Shown: positions 57,691 to 64,000 of the stretch, one piece after another
Position numbering within the stretch: the stretch's first letter is position 1
Layout: every line of letters begins with the position of its first letter
Assembly (NCBI GenBank): GCA_940671915.1
Contig: CALNVZ010003430.1
Location: 22,321,442 to 22,385,441 of the forward strand
Direction of reading: 5' to 3'
DNA from: Paracentrotus lividus
Lineage: Eukaryota; Echinodermata; Echinoidea; Camarodonta; Echinidae
DNA: 64,000 nucleotides
Program-made: the position numbers and the translations under genes
The notes under the pieces: generated by a model
What the model was told of the DNA's origin: nothing
Databases searched by the model: none
Seen by the model: the letters and a program-made list of their open reading frames with translations, nothing else

Positions 57691-60600
57691 ATACATTTAT
57701 TTCTTGTCTGTTCCAAGCTATAATTGCACAAAATGAGAAGAGTGTGCAACTAACAAAATTTACAATGTTCAAAACAATAGGGATTGGGATTTATTTAACA
57801 TTTAATCTGAAAAGTTTTTGCATCACCATTTCACTCTCATTTGCACAGTATGAGAAATGTGGTTTTCAAGAAAAGTGAATTTCTGTAAAGCTCTGTAATC
57901 TGTCAGTTTAAATGCATGTTGTGATTTTGGAGATTTATACAACCGTAAAGCATGTGGTTTCATATCAATTTCAGCTAGTGTCTAAAGTTAGATTTGCTTT
58001 TCAATTATAAGAACTCAACATATAGGATTAAAGGATGTGATTAAAGCTGAGAAGCCTCGATTGACGACACCTCCAGGATAGCAATCAGAATTATTTCCTT
58101 AGGGTAATCTTTATTTATTGGAACTGAGAAACAAGGAGATTCTAAAAAGAAGAGAAAATTTGGGGAGGGAGGGAAAGAAAGAGAGACAAAAAAGAGAAAG
58201 AGAGATTATTTTTTTGCGATTGAAAATTAACAATTTACTCAAGGATTGAAATCTTTCTTATGGAATCCTTTCTAATTGAAACATGTAAAAGTTGTTTTGT
58301 CATGTTCTATGTGGCAGCCCCCGGCAGGTACACTTACAATGTACATGTAGTAGTGGGGGACCATATGTTTTGACAATATCGTCCTTATGCACTCCTTTCT
58401 CGAACATTTATGAGCAAAATATTGAATGCTACTAAAGTTAGAAAAATAGGTGCACTTGTGCTGAGGGCTGGATTGCTCTTTGAAGCACAGAATGTCATGT
58501 GAGATTCGTATCATCCCATGCATTCCATGTGCCCTCTGGATGATACTAACATGTTTCCATGGAAACACAAAGCGAGCACATCTTTTCATCCCCTTGGGTG
58601 GTAGAGATTCACGTACATGCGTGCATGTGGATGTAGGTTACCCTAAAGACTGCTCACATCGCCTGAAAAAATGGGAAAGGTCTAACTTTTGAAGTAAGCT
58701 GTCAATCATAAAATGTGAGATAAAAAGCACAAGGTTCACAGTATGCCCTATTTCATTTTTTTTGTTCTTTCTTTATTTGTTTTCATGAAAAAAGGACTGT
58801 TTTCTGATATGAACTGAATGTGCTGACATGATAAGTTTTTTGCCTGTATCCTGGTTCAATCTTGAGGGATATGTAACACATGTGGTAATGGATTTAAAAC
58901 GGCCGTGACATACAAAGAAGTGTGGCGACAGCAAGGGGGAATAGAGACAGAAATATGGTTGCAAGATGCATGGCTCCTTAACAAACACCATCAAAATAGA
59001 ATAACAATTTTTTAATAGGTCACTTTTCCTGTCCAAGTGCCTAACAGGGTATTGTTATCTTGGTCAAAGGATTTTATTACAAGTCAGCACTTAAGTGCAG
59101 GTGCACAGCCTTGAAATCCCCAGATTATTCAACATTTTGTAAGCTACAACAGAAGTCTGAAGAGCTGCCAAGTAGTAAAGATTTGTATTTATTTATTTAT
59201 TTATTTTTCTTCTTTTTTTTTTTTGGGGGGGGGTTGTCATTTTTTTGTAAATGTAAAAAAAAAATTTGAATCATCAAATCAAAATAAAACGATTATAAAT
59301 GATCGGACGATCGAAGTTATATAGACAAAATCAAGCATTAATTAAAAGGGGGAAGTATAGAACTTTTTTTTAATTTCTTAATGAATCTTTGGAGGAATAT
59401 TAAAAATTTCATATACATTTAAAGTACTGATTTTAAAAGTACGAGTTTACATAATGTTTGTATACTTTTATTCTGTATAAATGAATATGAGAAGACATCT
59501 ATGTTCATCAAAATAATCATTTTCAGCATTAAGGATAGAGCTCTGTGTATGATTCCTATAGTGTTTTCATATTGCAGGAATTTTTTTTTTTCAATGTAAC
59601 AAGTTTCAATAGTTAGCCTGAGCTTTCAATCCTAGCAGAATCTTTGCCAGAGACAAATGACAAAAGACGAAGAAAACAAAAAATAGTTGTTATATTCATT
59701 GAGTGATTTCTTCATGTTGGTGGAACCGCAAAATGTTACGCTGGCGCTTCGTACTCACATTATATTGATTACTGTAACATTATCCAAAGTTTTTTAAACT
59801 TAACTCAAGGAAATTCAAAGCTTCCAGAAAATGCCACAGACTGAATTCGAGGAAATTTGGGATTTGGTTTCGGGGATTTTTTTTTTGGAGCTATTAGGAC
59901 ACTGGGTTCACAGAATCTGATTCTCAATTCTGCCTTGTTTGGAATGATTTAAAAGAATTAAATTGAATGGATCTTCCATTTGTGCCGCGTTGTTTCAGTA
60001 AATCAAGTTATCACTTGATTCATTTTAACAGATTTCTCGGACCTGGAATAATTATTCTCGTGGTGAAATAAGAGCTCAATTTGAGGTCTCATGAGACATT
60101 TAAGAAGCACAATTCAATCATTATTGTGAATGCAGGTTTAAGAGAACTGAAACTTTCACAAATTCAATTTATTTAAGTTTAATGAGACCCAGGGGAAAAT
60201 TAAAATAAAATTCTTATGGAATTAATAAAACCCAAAAAAAGTTGTGCTTGTCAAGGGCCCAATAAATCAAAACGTTTTAAGAAATATTTAAACAGCTACA
60301 TGAATCAGCGTTTTGCAATCAGTTTAAGCATTTGTAAGGAAAGAATAAAGATACCTTTTAAGCCATCATTTTTTTATCCATGCTCCTATCATTCTTCTCA
60401 AGAAAAAGTCAATCAGTTCAACTTTCTATCATTTTAAATTCCATGCTGGAGCGAGCCAGCCTAGAGGACTTTTTTTGGAGGGATTTGGCACCCCATTTTT
60501 TTTGTTAATGGTCACAAAAAAACAAAAAAAAAATCAAATTAACTATAGCTGCTGGGATTTTCAGTTTTTAAACAATCACATAGTCAATTCCGATAAGAAG

Positions 60601-61699
60601 AACATGTCTAATGATTGCTAATAATAAAAATGCGCTGGCTCAAAATTAGACCCCCCCCCCAAAAAAAAAAAGCGACAGTAATTTTGCCCTAAAATGCCAG
60701 ATATGATCAATTTTTAGAAGTAAATGTGTATTTCAAAAATTTATTTTCTCTTGTACAAGGTACTTTGCTCTAACAGTACCCAATAGCTTGCTATCATAGA
60801 TTTGAGATCACAGTACCTATACCTCTTTTTATGGTGCACAGAAGGCCATTTGTTGGTTTACCCTGATCGTAATACAACCCATAATCAGAAATATTTTTAG
60901 TGTGAATCACCCCGTCCAAGATTTCGCTAGCTACATGTATCTTACATTCGTACACCATGTGTGTAATGAGGTGCTTTCACACTAGTTTAAATTACAACAT
61001 GTAGGGTGCAATGTAAGAAAAAAAATTTGGACTTAAACGTTTGAAATTAATCCTTTATGGTTTCGTACTCATACTCCCAATGACCCCCCAAAAGGTTGGA
61101 ATAAAATGGCTGTCGCAGATCAGTGCACTGTAACATAAACAGGTAGAATTGATTGTATGTTGGATGAGATATGATCAATATTTAGAATTGATTGTAAATG
61201 GTTCTCTATGTTACAGGCTATTGCAGGGCATCTTCAAATTCTTTTAATTTTTTTTTTTTTCATAATGCTTAATGAATGTGTGGTTTGGTTTTGAGATGTA
61301 GGCCTACATCTTAAACTCTTTACAAGACCTTTATATAAAAACTTTACAAGTCAAATTTTAACCAAATTCAGGAATTATTGCTTAACCATGAGCCTATCTT
61401 GTGTATAATTTACAGCTCTGAATTCTCCCTCCCCAAGAAGTACCTGAAATGAATGAAAAATCAACTAAAGTCCTCATTGGACAAATATTATTTAATTTTT
61501 CTTGATTTACTTAAAATGAACTGTGATAAACTTGGGTTGTTCTCAGTTACAAACATGATAAGGATATGACAGTTCAATAATGTCTGTTTTCCTTATTCCC
61601 ACCATTCATTCCTTGTTCATATCATTTTTCAGAAATTAACAGATGAAAATCTCCGCTTGTTGTGCTACAAATTAGTGTGCAACATAAAATGAAAGGCTG
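57691..61699. other. Long intronic or intergenic stretch without a recognised gene
   Basis: AT-rich, with T(n)G(n) at 59207-59234 and C(n)A(n) at 60651-60671. No exon, RNA gene or transposon end recognised on either strand. Confidence 0.5.
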
Positions 61700-62174
61700 T
61701 ACATTCTGTTTTAGTCTAATAATCATCTAGTGCCATCAGTTCGGATGTGGTTGGCGGCTGAATGCATTTCCATAACTTTCAATCATGACCTTTTGTTCCC
61801 TTCATAGCTAAGTCCTGTCTTTTTTTTAAAAAATCATCCACGTGATTACATGTGTCTACCTCTCTTCCGATTACCATCTAACATTTCATCAAGTATCATC
61901 TTCCAAAATCCTTCTCCTTTTATCACGTGTCCAACATTCACAAGCTTTGTCTTTTGTTCAACTGTATGTAGTTTTCTTGAGTTTTCTCCCTTTTTTTTTT
62001 TTCTTGTTCTGTTCAGGACTTTTTTCTTAGTTTCTTCATCTAATAAACGATTCAAAAAGTGTTTCCATGTGAAAGTTCTCTTGTAATTCATCTCCTTTTG
62101 CCTCTCTATAATCTACCCTCATTGGTTTGACAGCTGAATTGTCTTGGCTTACTCTTTTTTTATCCTACCTTTCC

Positions 62175-62210
<36 letters not shown>

Positions 62211-63160
62211 TTTGTGGCGTCTCTTTATGCCTCCCCACAACTTGGTACATTATTTCATGTTTTGATGCCTACATGTAAAATGTACATGTACCTTGGTGGG
62301 GGCATGTTCTTTTTCTTTTTTTTTCTTTTTTTTGTAGGGATGGGGATGAATTGGCTCTATAGGTATTGTCCATTGGGCTGACAAAGCTTGCTAGATAATC
62401 CTGTGTTTGGTAACGTTCAAATAAATTATTATCATCAAGTCTTTTAAAATAATAAACTATAATTAAAAAAAAAAAATTCCATGTGAAAGTGCTCTGCGAA
62501 GACTTGTAATTCATCACCTTCCTGTTCGTAATCCAGCAGTTTCGTTTGATCCTGGAACGTGTTAGGGACAGCTGAATTGACTTAGCTTACACCTCTTTCA
62601 TCCTACCATTAGCTTCATGTAGTGCCATCCTTTCAAAGGGGTCGGTTGGCAGCGATGCATTTCCACAACTGCGGTCATCAACTCATGTACCTTCAACATC
62701 TTAATTGATTGGGGCTTGTAGTTGTACATTTTTATTTTATTTTCTTTTCTTTTAGAGATAGGAACGATAGGCTCTATTTGTAGAAACCAGTGGCCTGAAG
62801 AAGCTTGCTAGATAATCTTTTGTGTTTACAGTAATGATCAAATAAATTATTATCTTCAATATTTTTTAGACTTGTAAATGATAATGAATAAAAGAATGTT
62901 CCGTGTGAAAGTGCTCTGTGCAAGCCTTGTAATTCAGCTCTTCCGCACGTAGTAACCACCCTCATGCATTTGATCCTGGGACTGTTAGGGACAGCTGAAT
63001 TGACTTAACTTACACCTCTTTCATTCTACTTCATCATCTGGTGGCGTCCTTTCAAAAGGGGTTTGCAGCGATGCATCTCCACAACTTGCGGTCATTAACT
63101 TATGTTCTGATCCCTCCATCATGCTATAGATTGATTGGGGGGGGGGGGCATGGGGCGGGG
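61700..63160. repeat. 420-bp tandem array, three and a half units
   Basis: Units start near 62055, 62472 and 62895, with a partial unit from 61700. Shared: CCATGTGAAAGT(G/T)CTC, CTTGTAATTCA, GACAGCTGAATTG(A/T)CTT, GATGCATTTCCACAACT, AAGCTTGCTAGATAATC and CAAATAAATTATTATC. The second unit end contains (CAT)n at 62176-62211. Confidence 0.88.
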
Positions 63161-63639
63161 TATGGGAAATGAACTTGCTTTATTCTAGCATCCAGTCTGC
63201 TGAATATGCTCTTTACATACCCTTGAGTTGTGCGATTGAACAATAATTATGAATACATGCAAGTATTTATATGTTATATACATTAGTCTTAAAAGGCGCC
63301 AATCCACTTTGCACCAAATGCTCAAAGTGCATATGTGCAAAAAGATGAAATTACATAGTGTCTACAATTGTAAACTGAAAAACATACTAATAGAATGTAA
63401 GTATTGATCTAGGAGTAATATGATTTGCTGGACTTAAAAAGGTAACAAAATTTAGTTATTGATCTAATCAAATCTATTAAACCAATTTACACACATTTAC
63501 AATATGTACATGTACAGGGTGACCCAGAAAAAAGGAAACCCAAGTTTGATCATCAATAATTTAACAAATATTACCATGGTGATTATAAAATTAATATCAC
63601 CAATGTAGATGAGGCAAACAGCATTAATCATAGTGTATT

Positions 63640-63990
63640 CACTTCAGACGGGTTTGAGAGGGATGTGAGAATACCCTGAGACGGTTTTGAAAGTTGTTGC
63701 CGAGACATCTCCCACGACATTTCATGCATCTCAAGTATCTCAAAACCATCATCAAAGTAGTCCCAAATCCATCTAAGAGATGTCTCTGTGACGGAAAAAA
63801 GTATTGGAGACGTCTCCGCAGCGGAAATAAAAAATTATTCTCCACGACAGAAAAAAAAGTTATCGGCAGATGTTTCCGCGACAAAAAAGAATCGGACACG
63901 TCTTCGTGATGGAAAAAAAGTATCAGAGAGTCTATGCGACAAGTTTCAAAACCGTCTCCAAAGCCATTCTCGGCAAAATGAGATACCACC
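63640..63990 (-). mobile_element. TIR element with 31-bp internal repeats
   Basis: Right end GAGATACCACC matches the 56355-56511 ends. Interior has five to six degenerate units of GACGTCTCCGCGACGG then AAAAAAAGTATC, near 63776, 63808, 63840, 63870, 63900 and 63930, flanked by inverted GAGACGGTTTTGAAA arms at 63679 and (reversed) 63940-63957. Left boundary uncertain. Confidence 0.6.
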
Positions 63991-64000
63991 ATTAGTTATG

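Overview
The window is animal nuclear DNA: AT-rich, intron-rich, and full of short inverted-repeat transposons, minisatellites and homopolymer runs. Two host genes lie on the + strand. Their proteins are clearly of deuterostome type and the repeat style (TACATGTA-rich introns, TTAGACCAA repeats, TTCG-loop palindromes) suits a marine invertebrate, most likely an echinoderm such as a sea urchin. The species cannot be fixed from the sequence alone. Family and ortholog statements rest on my memory of the human proteins, not on a search.

Layout. 1-1310 is a degenerate tandem array of about 115-bp units. 2586-17256 is a complete EIF3D gene (translation initiation factor eIF3 subunit d): 15 coding exons, 549 codons, every splice phase consistent. 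17257-20419 is its 3' flank, with G- and T-runs and one terminal-inverted-repeat (TIR) transposon. 20471-52467 is RINT1 (NRZ tethering complex, Golgi-to-ER traffic), 13 coding exons followed. The last exon, about 65 residues in human, was not found before 64000, so the gene is probably open at the right edge or its end is unrecognisably placed.

RINT1 intron 6 (8.6 kb) carries a nested stack: a 6.7-kb element with long TIRs, a minisatellite inside it, and a 2.1-kb element inside that with eight copies of one 15-bp motif and a transposase-like relic. RINT1 exons 7 and 13 are flanked by decayed tandem copies of their own edges, splice sites included. Intron 11 holds a LINE 3' relic, and 53-63 kb holds further tandem arrays.

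Assembly quality is poor in places. The N gap (26665-27247) is flanked by two near-identical copies of one 230-bp stretch that differ mainly by one-base indels, and the neighbouring RINT1 exon 4 shows matching frame slips. These look like consensus errors, not a dead gene. The two host genes are not functionally linked; they are simply neighbours on one strand. No bacterial-type operon, CRISPR, rRNA or tRNA gene was seen, and no retrovirus-like or Polinton-like coding region was recognised.
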